Assembly: GCA_017454265.1 (NCBI GenBank)
Contig: JAFTDJ010000012.1
Span: forward strand, 1-64,000
Source: Bacteroidales bacterium
GTDB taxonomy: Bacteria > Bacteroidota > Bacteroidia > Bacteroidales > UBA932
Length of the DNA: 64,000 bases
Reading direction: 5' to 3'
Positions 24,185 to 33,933 of this stretch are shown here, piece after piece; the first letter of the stretch is position 1; each line of letters opens with the position of its first letter. Below the pieces are notes generated by a model. It did no database searches, had not been told where the DNA came from, and saw only the letters and a list, made by a program, of their open reading frames with translations. A program made the translations under genes and the position numbers.

Positions 24185-24461
24185 GCCCCGTGCAAACGAG
24201 ACGGAATCCGTTGATGGCGAGGGTGCTTTCCGGAGCGTCGAAACTGCGGTACGTTACCCGGCAGCTGTTGGTGCCGCCGAATATCCCGCCGCCGCGCAAT
24301 ACGGCGTAGGCTCCTTCAGAGGGACCCTGCGGGTTAACGGAGGCATCAGGTGCGTAGGGGCCGTAACAGTCGAACTGCTCGGCCTCTATGAGGATGTGCT
24401 CCGGAATACTGCCGCAGGCTGTTGCGGTCAGTGCCAAAGCAAGAATTATCAAGCGTTTCAT
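24180..24461 (-). CDS. Short lipoprotein with SUMF1-like C-terminal fragment
   Basis: A 93-residue lipoprotein (MKRLIILALALTATAC, lipobox TAC). After a short EHILIEAEQF stretch it matches the C-terminal strand region of formylglycine-generating-enzyme-like (SUMF1) domains: YGPYAPDASVNPQGPSEGAY, VLRGGG, SCRVTYRS and NGFRLV. A complete SUMF1 domain is about 200 residues or more, so only the last third is here. The IEAEQFD part resembles the start of other exported enzymes, suggesting a chimera formed by deletion. It is unlikely to be catalytic. Whether it is expressed is unknown. It is divergent from the SusC gene. Confidence 0.55.
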   Translation of the reverse strand: MKRLIILALALTATACGSIPEHILIEAEQFDCYGPYAPDASVNPQGPSEGAYAVLRGGGIFGGTNSCRVTYRSFDAPESTLAINGFRLVCTGL

Positions 24462-24492
24462 ATGCGGTTTCTCCGTATTATGTGTTCTTCGG

Positions 24493-24524
24493 CTTGCAAT
24501 TTACCAATTTATTTTCTAATTTTG
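24493..24524 (+). promoter_or_regulatory. Promoter of the SusC/SusD locus
   Basis: CTTG (24493-24496), 20 nt, then TAATTTTG (24517-24524) fits the Bacteroidetes promoter with one mismatch in the -33 box. It leaves a leader of about 20 nt before ATG 24546. No sigma/anti-sigma pair or SusR-like gene lies next to it. Confidence 0.55.
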
Positions 24525-24545
24525 TACGTTAAGCATAGTAGTGAT

Positions 24546-27500
24546 ATGTCGATTTCAAAAGGGTTGTTTCCTAAACTCTTGGCGCTGGCTTTATTGCTTT
24601 CTGCCTTGGCGCCTTCTTCACGGGCTCAGCACAGTACCCGCCTGGTTCAGGGCGTGGTATATGACGAGACCGGAGAACCTTTTCCGGGTGTTGTGATTAT
24701 TAACCGCAATCTCAATCTGCCGTCGCAGATGAGCAAGGCCGCGACTACCGATATCAACGGAAAGTTCTCTATCTCTGCTCCCGTAAGTGCGGTGCTCTCC
24801 GTCGAAATGATGGGTTACAAAACTCAGGAAATACGCGTAGCTGATGTTAAGAAAGACCTGAAAATCTATCTTGAACCCGATACCCAGCAGCTGGAAGAAT
24901 CTGTGGTGACTGGTATTTTCACCCGCAAGAAAGACAGTTTCACGGGGTCGGTGCAGTCTATGACGAGCGAGGACATCAAGCGTGTTTCCAACAGCAACGT
25001 GGTTGAATCGCTGAAGAACCTGGACCCTTCCCTGATGATCCTGGACAACCTGGAGGCCGGCTCCAACCCCAACGCCATGGCCTCCATGCAGATTCGCGGT
25101 GCGTCAACGCTCGCTGCAGAGACATCAAACCTCAAGAGCAACTTCCTCGCAAAGGCCAACCAGCCGCTGTTTATCCTGGACGGCTTTGAGACCACCCTTG
25201 AAAAAGTGACCGACATGGATATGAACCGTGTCCAGAGCATCACCATCCTCAAGGACGCCTCCGCCAAGGCAATATACGGCTCCAAGGGCGCCAACGGCGT
25301 AATAGTTATAGAGACCAAAGCCCTTACCAACGACAAAAGCCGTGTTACGTACAACGGCAGCATTTCCATTGAAGCACCGGACCTTACAAGTTACAACCTT
25401 TGTAATTCGCTCGAAAAGCTCGACGTGGAAAGCCGTGAGGGCTATTACGGGAACGACAGTTCTTTTGAAACGATTGCCCGCCAGGCCCTTTACGGCGAAA
25501 GGCTCAAGAAGGCACTCGAGGGGCAGGATACCTACTGGCTTTCGAAACCCCTGCGGCTTGGCATAGGGCACAAGCATTCCGTAAGCATAGAGCTCGGCTC
25601 CAAGGAACTCAAAGCTCTCGCTACCTTCTCTTATAATGACACACAGGGTGCAATGAAGGGCTCGTACCGGGATGTGATTTCCGGCAATGTAAACGTAGCC
25701 TACAGGCGCGGGAGCTGGACTTTTCGCAACATTATGAGCATCTCCAGCATGAACAGCTCCGAGTCCCCTTGGGGAAACTTCAGCGAGTATGCGGTGCTTA
25801 ACCCTTACCTTACGCCTTACGACGAGGAGGGCAAGCTCAAGAAAGTGCTGCAGCCAAAGTCATATACCTACAATGGCGTAACCACCTATTTCGGCCTTGT
25901 GACCAACCCGATGTACAATGCCACCATCGGCACCACCGACACCAGCCGGTATCTGGCCATATCGGACAATTTCTACGCCGAGTACCAGTTTATGAAGTTT
26001 CTCCGTATGGTGGCCCGTTTCGGAATCGACTCCCAGAAGACGCGCACAGACGAATTCAAACCCGGGCAGCATACGGACTTCTACGACACCAACGAGATTC
26101 TGAGGCGCGGAAGCTATGAGCAGTCGAACGGCAGTTATACCACTTTTTCCGGAGACGTGTCTGCGCAGCTCAACCACAATATCGGAGGAGTCCACGACAT
26201 TTTCGGAACCCTCGACTGGAGCATTTCTCAGACTAATTACGAGGAGATAGTGAACTACACTGAGGGTTTCCCAAACAGTAATATGAAGAGTATCACCTTC
26301 GCCAGGCAGTACGCAACAGACATGGTGCCCACCGGCAGCGACGGACTGAACCGCAACCTGGGAGCCCTTGCCACAGCCGGATACAGCTACGACAACCGCT
26401 ACATGGCAGACGCTACCATAAAGGGCAGTGCCTCGTCGGTTTTCGGCACCAAGAACCATTGGGGGCTCTTCTGGAGCGCGGGACTAGCATGGAACATCCA
26501 CAACGAGCGATGGATGAAAGACAACTTGTCCTGGATAACGCAGCTGAAGCTCAGGGCAAGTATGGGTTCGTCCGGAAACCAGAACTATTCCAGCAACGTC
26601 GCCCTGCCCGTATATACATATTACAGTTCTGCGTACTACAACGGTTTTACCGGGGCTGCACTGAACAATATGGCAAATCCGGAGCTCGGATGGGAGGAGA
26701 AGATGGACTACAATGTAGGAATAGACTTCCGCACAAGGAGTCTGAACGTGATTCTGGACGCGTATATCGCTGATACCCGTAACCTCGTGTTCTCCAGAAC
26801 GATACTGCCCTCGACCGGCTTTACCTACACCAACGACAACCTGGGCAAGGTGCGCAACAAGGGCCTGGAGGCGAGCGTGAGCTGGACGTTCTACCGCAAG
26901 GGGGCTTCGTATATCAGCCTGTTCGGCAAGGCGGCACTGAACGACAACCGCGTGCTGGAAATATCCGACGTGCTCAAGGCTTATAACGATCAGCAGAAGG
27001 AACGTGCCCGGGAAACCGGTATGGTCGATCCCGTTGTCCAGTATTATGACGGTATGCCGTTGCACTCCATCTGGGTAGTGAGGTCTCTCGGAATCAGCTC
27101 CGCCTCAGGAAACGAAGTATTCCTTGACAGGAACGGTAACATCACTACCACCTGGAGCCCTTCCAACCTTTACAACTGCGGTTCGTCCGACCCGCTGTTC
27201 AACGGCAATTTCGGTATAAACGGAGAGGTGAAAGGTTTCGGCTTCAGCCTTACCGCCACGTTCTACGGCGGGGGCTACCTGTACAACAGCACCCTGCTGA
27301 ACAAGGTGGAGAATACCAGTCTGGAGTATAATGTGGACAGGCGCGTGTTCAGCGGACGCTGGGCCAAGGCAGGCGACGTGGCTCCTTTCAAGGCACAGCA
27401 GGGAACAGGGGATTATGTAACCAAGGCCACCAGCCGCTTCGTGCAGAAAAACGATGTGCTGAACCTGTCTTCCGCGACCATATACTATGAATTCCCGCTG

Positions 27501-27647
27501 CGCCTTATACGGAACCTCAAGCTCAGCCGCCTGCGGCTCTCCCTCTACACGAACGACATTTTTACGTTCTCTTCTATAGCGATTGAAAGGGGAACATCAT
27601 ACCCCTACGCCAGAAAGTTTTCCTTCAGTGTAAATGCTTCATTCTGA
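24546..27647 (+). CDS. SusC/RagA-family TonB-linked outer membrane transporter
   Basis: A 1033-residue outer membrane importer. ATG 24546 gives a proper signal peptide (MSISKGLFPKLLALALLLSA...SRAQ); the longer frame upstream has none. Residues about 34-115 are a CarboxypepD-regulatory domain (QGVVYDETGEPFPGVVI, VEMMGYKTQEIRV). The plug follows (ESVVTGIFTRKKDSFTG, QPLFILDGFE, SITILKDASAKAIYGSKGAN, GVIVIETK), then a 22-strand barrel ending in Phe (FSVNASF). It works with the SusD partner 7 nt downstream. Substrate cannot be read, but the neighbours are proteases and not glycoside hydrolases, suggesting peptides, as for RagAB. Confidence 0.93.
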   Translation: MSISKGLFPKLLALALLLSALAPSSRAQHSTRLVQGVVYDETGEPFPGVVIINRNLNLPSQMSKAATTDINGKFSISAPVSAVLSVEMMGYKTQEIRVADVKKDLKIYLEPDTQQLEESVVTGIFTRKKDSFTGSVQSMTSEDIKRVSNSNVVESLKNLDPSLMILDNLEAGSNPNAMASMQIRGASTLAAETSNLKSNFLAKANQPLFILDGFETTLEKVTDMDMNRVQSITILKDASAKAIYGSKGANGVIVIETKALTNDKSRVTYNGSISIEAPDLTSYNLCNSLEKLDVESREGYYGNDSSFETIARQALYGERLKKALEGQDTYWLSKPLRLGIGHKHSVSIELGSKELKALATFSYNDTQGAMKGSYRDVISGNVNVAYRRGSWTFRNIMSISSMNSSESPWGNFSEYAVLNPYLTPYDEEGKLKKVLQPKSYTYNGVTTYFGLVTNPMYNATIGTTDTSRYLAISDNFYAEYQFMKFLRMVARFGIDSQKTRTDEFKPGQHTDFYDTNEILRRGSYEQSNGSYTTFSGDVSAQLNHNIGGVHDIFGTLDWSISQTNYEEIVNYTEGFPNSNMKSITFARQYATDMVPTGSDGLNRNLGALATAGYSYDNRYMADATIKGSASSVFGTKNHWGLFWSAGLAWNIHNERWMKDNLSWITQLKLRASMGSSGNQNYSSNVALPVYTYYSSAYYNGFTGAALNNMANPELGWEEKMDYNVGIDFRTRSLNVILDAYIADTRNLVFSRTILPSTGFTYTNDNLGKVRNKGLEASVSWTFYRKGASYISLFGKAALNDNRVLEISDVLKAYNDQQKERARETGMVDPVVQYYDGMPLHSIWVVRSLGISSASGNEVFLDRNGNITTTWSPSNLYNCGSSDPLFNGNFGINGEVKGFGFSLTATFYGGGYLYNSTLLNKVENTSLEYNVDRRVFSGRWAKAGDVAPFKAQQGTGDYVTKATSRFVQKNDVLNLSSATIYYEFPLRLIRNLKLSRLRLSLYTNDIFTFSSIAIERGTSYPYARKFSFSVNASF

Positions 27648-27654
27648 TTGTGCT

Positions 27655-29172
27655 ATGATTAAGACTATAAAGCAGCTGGCGTATCTTTCAATCGCCTTGA
27701 TGTGTCTGGCTTCCTGCAATAAATGGCTGGAGGCCACATCTTCCACGCAGGTCTCGGACGCCACCCTCTTTTCTTCCAGGAGCGGCTTTCAGGATGCTCT
27801 CTGCGGGGTTTATATCAGTATGGGCGACCAATATGAATACGGGTCTGCATGGACCTGGTATGTGAACGAGCTCTCTTACGGCCCCTATGCCCAGCAGTTC
27901 AGCCCGGTTTTTACGGCAATCCAGAATCACGAATGGGATAATTCCCGTGTAACCGTTCTTACGGAGAGTATGTGGAAGGCAGGCTATTACACCATCGCCA
28001 ACATCAACAAGGTGCTGTATGAGATTGATGCCAAGCCTGATGTGGTGTCGGACAACACAGAGAGGAACCTGATGAAGGGCGAACTGCTTGCCCTGCGTGC
28101 CTGCATTCACTTCGACATGATTCGGATGTTCGGTCTCGTGCAGCTCTCTGAAGGGGATTTTGAGAAATATACCGTTCCTTATGTAACTGCATACGACAAG
28201 GAACCTACGCCCCAAAGGACCTACCGGGAAACGCTGGCTCTTCTGGAAAGTGACCTTGATACGGCCATCTCTCTGCTGGAGAGCGACCCGGTGCGGGGCA
28301 ACGCTTCCGAGAGTTTCATGAACAATGCCAATGCCGACGGTTTCTGGGATGCCCGGGACAAACGGATGAACTATTTTGCAGCTAAAGCCCTTAGGGCAAG
28401 GGTGCTGCTCTTCCGCTACGACCTGGATGCCGCCGCCGCTGCCGCGCAGGAGGTAATAGATGAGGCCCGCGCAGCCGGTGCCTATAAGTGGGTCGATGCA
28501 GATGCAATGACAAAAGCCACTTCGAATGACGTTGTTGATTGGACATTCTCTTCCGAGAGCCTGTTCAGCCTCGAGGTCAGCGGCCTGCAGTCTTTGACCG
28601 ACCAGTATATTTTCAACGACCTGGGCGCCGGAGCTTCCTCCTTGTTTATAGACAAAAGCTTTGCCGACCTTACGCTTTTCAACCCTGCATTCATCTCTTC
28701 TTCCGAAGATATAAGGGGACCTGCCTTGATGTTGAAGTTCTATGCAAATCATTATCGCCCTTATAAATATTACAACAACTCTTCCTATTACTCGGAATAC
28801 AGGAATCGGGTGCCTATGATAAAGATATCCGAAATGTATCTGATAGTAGCCGAGGCGGCGGCGGAAAAGGGTGATATGGATGCGGTAAAGTCTGCGATAG
28901 GCGAAATCGTTGCCCACAGGGGAGTACAGGACGTAGAAGCCTACTTCCTTGATGCCAGTTATACAAATTCAGCTCTTTTCAGCAAGGTACACGCTGAGTA
29001 CATTAAGGAATTCTACGGAGAGGGAATCGCGTATTACGCTACAAGGCGTATAATTCACAAAGGCCAGGTTTATATGAATATAGACCTTGAATGGTATGGC
29101 AGGATGCAGTCACTCTCTGCCTATCCCTATCCCACTGATGAACTGAGCTACGGAAGACACCAAGACTTATGA
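27655..29172 (+). CDS. SusD/RagB-family nutrient-binding lipoprotein
   Basis: A 505-residue outer membrane surface lipoprotein that forms the lid of the SusC transporter. The start is ATG 27655 (MIKTIKQLAYLSIALMCLASC; lipobox LASC). The N-terminal SusD-like region (KWLEATSSTQVSD), the TPR-like helices (LMKGELLALRACIHFDMIRM, AAKALRARVLLFRYDLDAAA) and the RagB/SusD C-terminus (VPMIKISEMYLIVAEAAAEK, EFYGEGIAYYATRRI) are all present. The end is followed by a 4-bp overlap with the DUF4843 gene. Confidence 0.93.
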   Translation: MIKTIKQLAYLSIALMCLASCNKWLEATSSTQVSDATLFSSRSGFQDALCGVYISMGDQYEYGSAWTWYVNELSYGPYAQQFSPVFTAIQNHEWDNSRVTVLTESMWKAGYYTIANINKVLYEIDAKPDVVSDNTERNLMKGELLALRACIHFDMIRMFGLVQLSEGDFEKYTVPYVTAYDKEPTPQRTYRETLALLESDLDTAISLLESDPVRGNASESFMNNANADGFWDARDKRMNYFAAKALRARVLLFRYDLDAAAAAAQEVIDEARAAGAYKWVDADAMTKATSNDVVDWTFSSESLFSLEVSGLQSLTDQYIFNDLGAGASSLFIDKSFADLTLFNPAFISSSEDIRGPALMLKFYANHYRPYKYYNNSSYYSEYRNRVPMIKISEMYLIVAEAAAEKGDMDAVKSAIGEIVAHRGVQDVEAYFLDASYTNSALFSKVHAEYIKEFYGEGIAYYATRRIIHKGQVYMNIDLEWYGRMQSLSAYPYPTDELSYGRHQDL

Positions 29173-29957
29173 AAAGGTTTGTAATAATAGTTGCGGCGGC
29201 GGCTCTTTGCTGTCTGTCATGTAAAAAAAGCGAAATCCAGACTTTCAAGCTGGAAGACTGTTCCGTTTCCTTCGATGGAATAGAAAACTCTTTTTCGCTA
29301 AGGAATCTCACGGAAGAGTACAAAGACCTGTACATTCCTGTGAATATGCTGGGCATCCCCGCCGACTATGACAGGGAGATTACGCTCGACATCCGGGATT
29401 CCATTGCCGTCGCAGGGGACTACCAGGTGATGTCGTCCGTACTTAAAGCCGGTGAACTCAAAACTAACATCGTCGTGAGAGCCAAGGCCCTTGAGGACGG
29501 CGTCGAGCAGAAGGTGATTGTGATGAGCATCGTGCCCAACGAATTCTTCCGCGCAGGGCAGCCATCATACCAGAAGGCCATAGTCAAATGGACCAATTCA
29601 TACGCCAGGCCGGTGCCTAACGTGTGGAAAAACTGGTATTTGTACATAAGCACAGGATACAGCAAAGCCTTGCATAAACTGCTGGTCGCCGAATTCGGAG
29701 AGGAGATAGATTTGTGTGTGAGGCGGCTTGCAGATGCGACTCCCGAGAACGGGCTCATTTACAAAGATCCCACATGGTGGAGTGCTATGAACAAAAGAAT
29801 CCGTGAGGTGGTGCGCGACCACGACCTGGCGAATCCCGGCAATCCATATATGCACAGCGAGGATTATGAGGATTATCCCAATTCCACAACACCCGTGGGA
29901 CAGGGCAGAAAGCCGGCTTCGCTCCCTACTATCTATTCAACACTCGTATCCCTATGA
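29169..29957 (+). CDS. DUF4843-type lipoprotein
   Basis: A 262-residue lipoprotein (MKRFVIIVAAAALCCLSC). The N-terminal part resembles the two Ig-like beta-sandwich units of DUF4843 proteins, which recur right after susD in Bacteroidetes loci (DLYIPVNMLGIPADYDREIT, SSVLKAGELKTNIVVRAKAL). The C-terminal part (WKNWYLYISTGYSKALHKLL, IREVVRDHDLANPGNP) is the conserved end of that group. It is probably a surface-exposed accessory binding protein. It overlaps both neighbours by 4 bp, so it belongs to the same operon. No enzyme motif is seen. Confidence 0.75.
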   Translation: MKRFVIIVAAAALCCLSCKKSEIQTFKLEDCSVSFDGIENSFSLRNLTEEYKDLYIPVNMLGIPADYDREITLDIRDSIAVAGDYQVMSSVLKAGELKTNIVVRAKALEDGVEQKVIVMSIVPNEFFRAGQPSYQKAIVKWTNSYARPVPNVWKNWYLYISTGYSKALHKLLVAEFGEEIDLCVRRLADATPENGLIYKDPTWWSAMNKRIREVVRDHDLANPGNPYMHSEDYEDYPNSTTPVGQGRKPASLPTIYSTLVSL

Positions 29958-31492
29958 TGAAGCGTATTGCCATATTGATCATACCTTTGGTGGCCCTGCT
30001 CTCGTGTTACAAAGACTTGAGCACTGAAGCCTACAGGACGCTCCCCGGAATAGAAATCAGCGGAGTGCCCGATACACTTGAAACGCTGTACGGAGAAGAT
30101 ATCCGGCTGCGCGCGACAGTGACCCTGGACGGAAAAGAATATGACCGCTTCCTGTACGAATGGGCCATTGATTTCAAACCGGGAAGGACCAGTGACCGGA
30201 TGAGCCTGTCGGAAGAGGCGGATCTTTCTTTCCGGGTGGCGAACCAGCCAAACGAATCTCCTTATTGCCTTTCTTTCACCGCTTCAGATCCCGAAAGCGG
30301 CTTGTCCAAGACGGTTTTCTGCCACGTTTATGTAAGGTCCTCCCTGGGAGAGGGGCTTCTGGTTGCCCATACCAGGGACGGCGGCGCTACCTCTGACTTC
30401 GACCTCCTTGCATGCAGCGCCGTTACTTATGGCTACACCGCCACCGCGCCGCGCTATACAAGGAATATCTATCAGCTCGCTAACGGACAGCCTTTGCAGG
30501 GGAGGGTAAATGCAGTGCTGCCTGTTGTGAGGTCCGACGGAGTCGTATATAACGAGACATACATACTGGCCGGTACGGATGAGCACCTGCTGGCTTTGGA
30601 TCCCCTTACATTTACGGTTGCAAAGCAGGACGGCGCGCTTTTCAACAGTTACCGGGAGTCTTCCTTTGAGGTGCATAACCTGATAAATTACGGCCAGATA
30701 ATGACCGCTGCCCAGATAAACGGAAAGCTGTACCTCAACATCTGCCATACGAACAATGTATTCAACATAGCAGGTTACAGCGGTACCCCGGCAGACGTTT
30801 TCACTCCTTCCAACGTAGGGTATTGCTACGCCGTGCAGCAGAGCGACATTACGTTCTTCAACGAACAGCAGGGCAAGTTCTATTATATGCACGCGCAATT
30901 TTCCGGTTACGGCAGTTTTGCGCAGGTGACGGACCCCATAGGCGCCGATCTTGCCGGGGGCAAGTCGCTGTGGGCCGGGGCCGGCAAGGAGGGGCGCTGT
31001 GCCTTCCTGATAGAAGCTGCAGACGGCAATCATCATCTGGTTTATCTTCACCCCTCCGACAAGGAACTGATTCATTACCAGTTGGATGCAGGGCAGTGGC
31101 TTTCCGGGGCCAAGTACTATGCGCTCTGCGACAATTCCGACATAGCGTTCCTGGCCTCTGACGACAAGGTGGCCTCTGTAACCATCCTTGGCGGCAGTCC
31201 GGTTTACAGGGAAATCAACTGGAAGCCGGAGGGCAAGAATGAAATAATAACGGGCATTAAGTTTTATACCCAGGGATGGTATGGAGCCCACGGTTTCGAT
31301 TACAACAGTTATTCTTTCCAATTGCCTACCAACAGGATGCAGCTGATGATTTTTACTTATGACGAGTCCACAGGAGAAGGGAAAATATACCTGAAGCCCT
31401 TCAATGTAAGTACAGGTTTGTTTACTTTCAGAGACAATGGAGTGTACGGGGGATTCGGAAGGATAACTGCAGTAACGTCCACTTTCAAATAG
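29954..31492 (+). CDS. PKD-like family lipoprotein
   Basis: A 512-residue lipoprotein (MMKRIAILIIPLVALLSC). An N-terminal PKD-like Ig fold (about 25-130: IRLRATVTLDGKEYDRFLYE, YCLSFTASDPESGLSKTVF) precedes a large domain with propeller-like repeats (GEGLLVAHTRDGGATSDFDL, TYILAGTDEHLLALDPLTF, MTAAQINGKLYLNICHTN). This architecture is common in the fourth position of SusCD-DUF4843 operons. It probably binds the same substrate at the cell surface. The substrate is not deducible. Its stop is 2 bp before the metalloprotease start. Confidence 0.72.
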   Translation: MMKRIAILIIPLVALLSCYKDLSTEAYRTLPGIEISGVPDTLETLYGEDIRLRATVTLDGKEYDRFLYEWAIDFKPGRTSDRMSLSEEADLSFRVANQPNESPYCLSFTASDPESGLSKTVFCHVYVRSSLGEGLLVAHTRDGGATSDFDLLACSAVTYGYTATAPRYTRNIYQLANGQPLQGRVNAVLPVVRSDGVVYNETYILAGTDEHLLALDPLTFTVAKQDGALFNSYRESSFEVHNLINYGQIMTAAQINGKLYLNICHTNNVFNIAGYSGTPADVFTPSNVGYCYAVQQSDITFFNEQQGKFYYMHAQFSGYGSFAQVTDPIGADLAGGKSLWAGAGKEGRCAFLIEAADGNHHLVYLHPSDKELIHYQLDAGQWLSGAKYYALCDNSDIAFLASDDKVASVTILGGSPVYREINWKPEGKNEIITGIKFYTQGWYGAHGFDYNSYSFQLPTNRMQLMIFTYDESTGEGKIYLKPFNVSTGLFTFRDNGVYGGFGRITAVTSTFK

Positions 31493-31494
31493 AC

Positions 31495-33933
31495 ATGAAG
31501 ACTTTTAGAAAAATAGTATTGCTTTCCGCGCTGTGCGCCGTACTCGGTCCGCTCAGCGTTGCAGCACAACCGGTTACGACTTCCATCAAGAAGGGGAAAG
31601 TGCTCCTGGAGCTGCCCGATTCGCTGCTTGGACGCACCTGGGCCATGGCATCCACAGTAAGGGCCATCAGCAACAACCGTCTGGGGAGCGCCGGCCTTAA
31701 AGACGTTAACGGCCTGCATTTCTACACTTTCGAGAAGGTGGACAGTACCATCCGGCTCAAAGAGGTGGGGTTCGACTTCTCCTCTACCGACAAGAATATC
31801 CTTAAGGCGCTGGGGGACTGCCATATAGGCGCCACGGTGGAGAAGTTCAAGATAAAGCCGTCCGGCCCCGAAGGGCGCTATGTGGTGGACGCAACGGACT
31901 TTTTCCTCTCCGACCGCAAAGAGCTCGACCCTACGGAGAACAATCCCCTGTCGGCCCAGAAGATAAAGAAGAACTACAAGAAAGACTTGTCGTATATTGC
32001 CGGCACCAAGTACTTCGACGACAACTTCTCCGTAGCGGTAAGCCGCAGCTATACCTACGAAGTCAACAAGAAGGAGACCCCGCTGACGGTAGAGACTGTG
32101 GCGTCATTCCTGCTTCTGCCCGAGGAGATTTACCATCCCCGAATCGCCGACTCCCGCATCAATTTCTTCTTCACCCGCAGGAGCATGGTTGAGGACCTCA
32201 ATTCTACAACCGATGACGTGTGGTTCGTAAACCGCTGGCGCCTTGAGCCATCTGATACGCTGGCGTACAGAAGGGGAGAGGCGGTTGAGCCCGTTAAGCC
32301 CATTACTTTCTGGATAGACAACAACTTTCCCGAGTGGTGGAAGCCCTATGTCTTCGACGCCGTGCTGCAGTGGAACGAAGTTTTTGAGACGATAGGCTTC
32401 AAGAATGCCGTCCGGGCCCTTCCTTTCCCGGAGGACGACCCGGACTTCGACCCCGATAATATACGCTACAACTGCATACGCTATGCTCCGGCGGCGGTGC
32501 AGAATGCCATGGGTCCTTCGTGGGTGGATCCGCGCAGCGGCGAGATCATCAACGCCTCCGTGTGGGTGTACCACGACGTAATCAAGCTCCTGAGCGTGTG
32601 GATGTTCGTACAGACCGCCCAGGCCGACCCCGACGTGCGCTGCGCAGACATTCCAAAGGAGCTCCTCGGCGATGCGCTCAGCTACGTACTGCGGCACGAG
32701 GTGGGGCATACCCTGGGCCTGATGCACAATATGAGCGCCTCCACCTGCATCTCCATGGAGCAGCTGCGGGATCCCGAATACAGCCGTCAGCACGGCACCA
32801 CCGAATCCATCATGGACTACGCCCGCTTCAATTATGTGGCCGAGCCGGGCGACAAGGAGCGCGGCGTACGGCTCACTCCGCCCAAGTTCGGCAAAAACGA
32901 TTATTGGGCAATCCGCTGGGGGTACACGCCTGTCTTCGACGCTGCCGATTTTGAGGAAGAGACCCGTATTACGGCGGGCTGGATTACCGACTCCGTGGCC
33001 TTTTCGCCCGTGTACCGCTACGGCAAGCAGCAGGTGGGCTTCTTCTTTGACCCCAGGAACCAGACCGAGGATCTCAGCGACGATGTGTTCGCCGCGTCCG
33101 CTGCAGGCGTGAAGAACCTCAAGTACATAATGTCCGGCCTCATGGACTGGATTGCCGATGCCGACGACCCGGATATGAAATACCGTACCGACCTTTATCT
33201 TGGCATAGTGAACCAGTATCTCCGCTATGCGGGCCACCTTATGAATAATATTGAAGGCCTGTACCGCAACGAAACCGTGCCCGGAGACGGTCAGAAGCGC
33301 TTCGAAAACGTGCCGAGGGACGTGCAGCTGAGGGCTTTGGACGATGTGTTCGCCATGTATGAAGACCTCGGATGGATGGAAGACAAGGCCGTGCTCGGCG
33401 CTCTCCCTATCGTGGGCTCGCCGGTTGATGCCGTGCGCCGAAGCATAGCGCAGAACCTTATGGGCAGGGTTTTTATGGCGGGTATGATAGACGGAATAGA
33501 CACGCATGAGCTGCCTGTAAAAGACTTGACCGACATACTCTACGACAAGGTCTGGAAGCCTACCGCCAAGGGCCGCGCCCTGGACGACGGGCAGAGGTTG
33601 TTCCAACGGGTTTACGTGGAATCGCTCATGGCCGTGGCCGGTTTCAAGAATCCTGCTGCAGACCAGAAGGCGGCAGCCATTCACGGCGGCTGCGACCACG
33701 ACCATTGCTGCGACATCCTTAATCCAGCTTCTCCCATGGGTAGCATCAGCTACGACGAGGTTTCCGGCTTTGAGTGGGAACCGCGCAATTTCGGCGGCGG
33801 CCACGTGACCCAGTCAACAGTTTATGCGGAGCTCATGAGAGTACGCAAGCTGATTGACGGCAAAAAAGGCAAGGGCGAGGACCGCGGCCATTACGCGCTC
33901 CTGCGGAGTTTAATCGATTACGGCGCAAGGTAA
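31495..33933 (+). CDS. Zinc metalloprotease with DUF5118-DUF5117-DUF4953 architecture
   Basis: An 812-residue exported peptidase. The signal peptide is residues 1-23 (MKTFRKIVLLSALCAVLGPL...AAQ). The N-terminal parts correspond to DUF5118 and DUF5117 (VETVASFLLLPEEIYHPRIA, DVWFVNRWRLEPSDT). The catalytic zincin core has HEVGHTLGLMHN with His401, Glu402, His405 and His411, then a Met-turn-like ESIMDYARFNY. It ends with FEWEPRNFGGG. It should cleave extracellular or periplasmic protein and feed peptides to the SusC/D pair. An uncommon His/Cys/Asp patch, HGGCDHDHCCD, lies near residue 730. It is followed with a 1-bp overlap by a paralogue without zinc ligands. Confidence 0.9.
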   Translation: MKTFRKIVLLSALCAVLGPLSVAAQPVTTSIKKGKVLLELPDSLLGRTWAMASTVRAISNNRLGSAGLKDVNGLHFYTFEKVDSTIRLKEVGFDFSSTDKNILKALGDCHIGATVEKFKIKPSGPEGRYVVDATDFFLSDRKELDPTENNPLSAQKIKKNYKKDLSYIAGTKYFDDNFSVAVSRSYTYEVNKKETPLTVETVASFLLLPEEIYHPRIADSRINFFFTRRSMVEDLNSTTDDVWFVNRWRLEPSDTLAYRRGEAVEPVKPITFWIDNNFPEWWKPYVFDAVLQWNEVFETIGFKNAVRALPFPEDDPDFDPDNIRYNCIRYAPAAVQNAMGPSWVDPRSGEIINASVWVYHDVIKLLSVWMFVQTAQADPDVRCADIPKELLGDALSYVLRHEVGHTLGLMHNMSASTCISMEQLRDPEYSRQHGTTESIMDYARFNYVAEPGDKERGVRLTPPKFGKNDYWAIRWGYTPVFDAADFEEETRITAGWITDSVAFSPVYRYGKQQVGFFFDPRNQTEDLSDDVFAASAAGVKNLKYIMSGLMDWIADADDPDMKYRTDLYLGIVNQYLRYAGHLMNNIEGLYRNETVPGDGQKRFENVPRDVQLRALDDVFAMYEDLGWMEDKAVLGALPIVGSPVDAVRRSIAQNLMGRVFMAGMIDGIDTHELPVKDLTDILYDKVWKPTAKGRALDDGQRLFQRVYVESLMAVAGFKNPAADQKAAAIHGGCDHDHCCDILNPASPMGSISYDEVSGFEWEPRNFGGGHVTQSTVYAELMRVRKLIDGKKGKGEDRGHYALLRSLIDYGAR

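Noticed and set aside
24396..24545. Upstream extension of the SusC gene
   Set aside because: It passes through the promoter and lacks a signal peptide; ATG 24546 gives a canonical one.
32104..33804. 566-codon minus-strand frame opposite the zinc protease
   Set aside because: Shadow of a gene with a clear HExxH motif and signal peptide on the plus strand.
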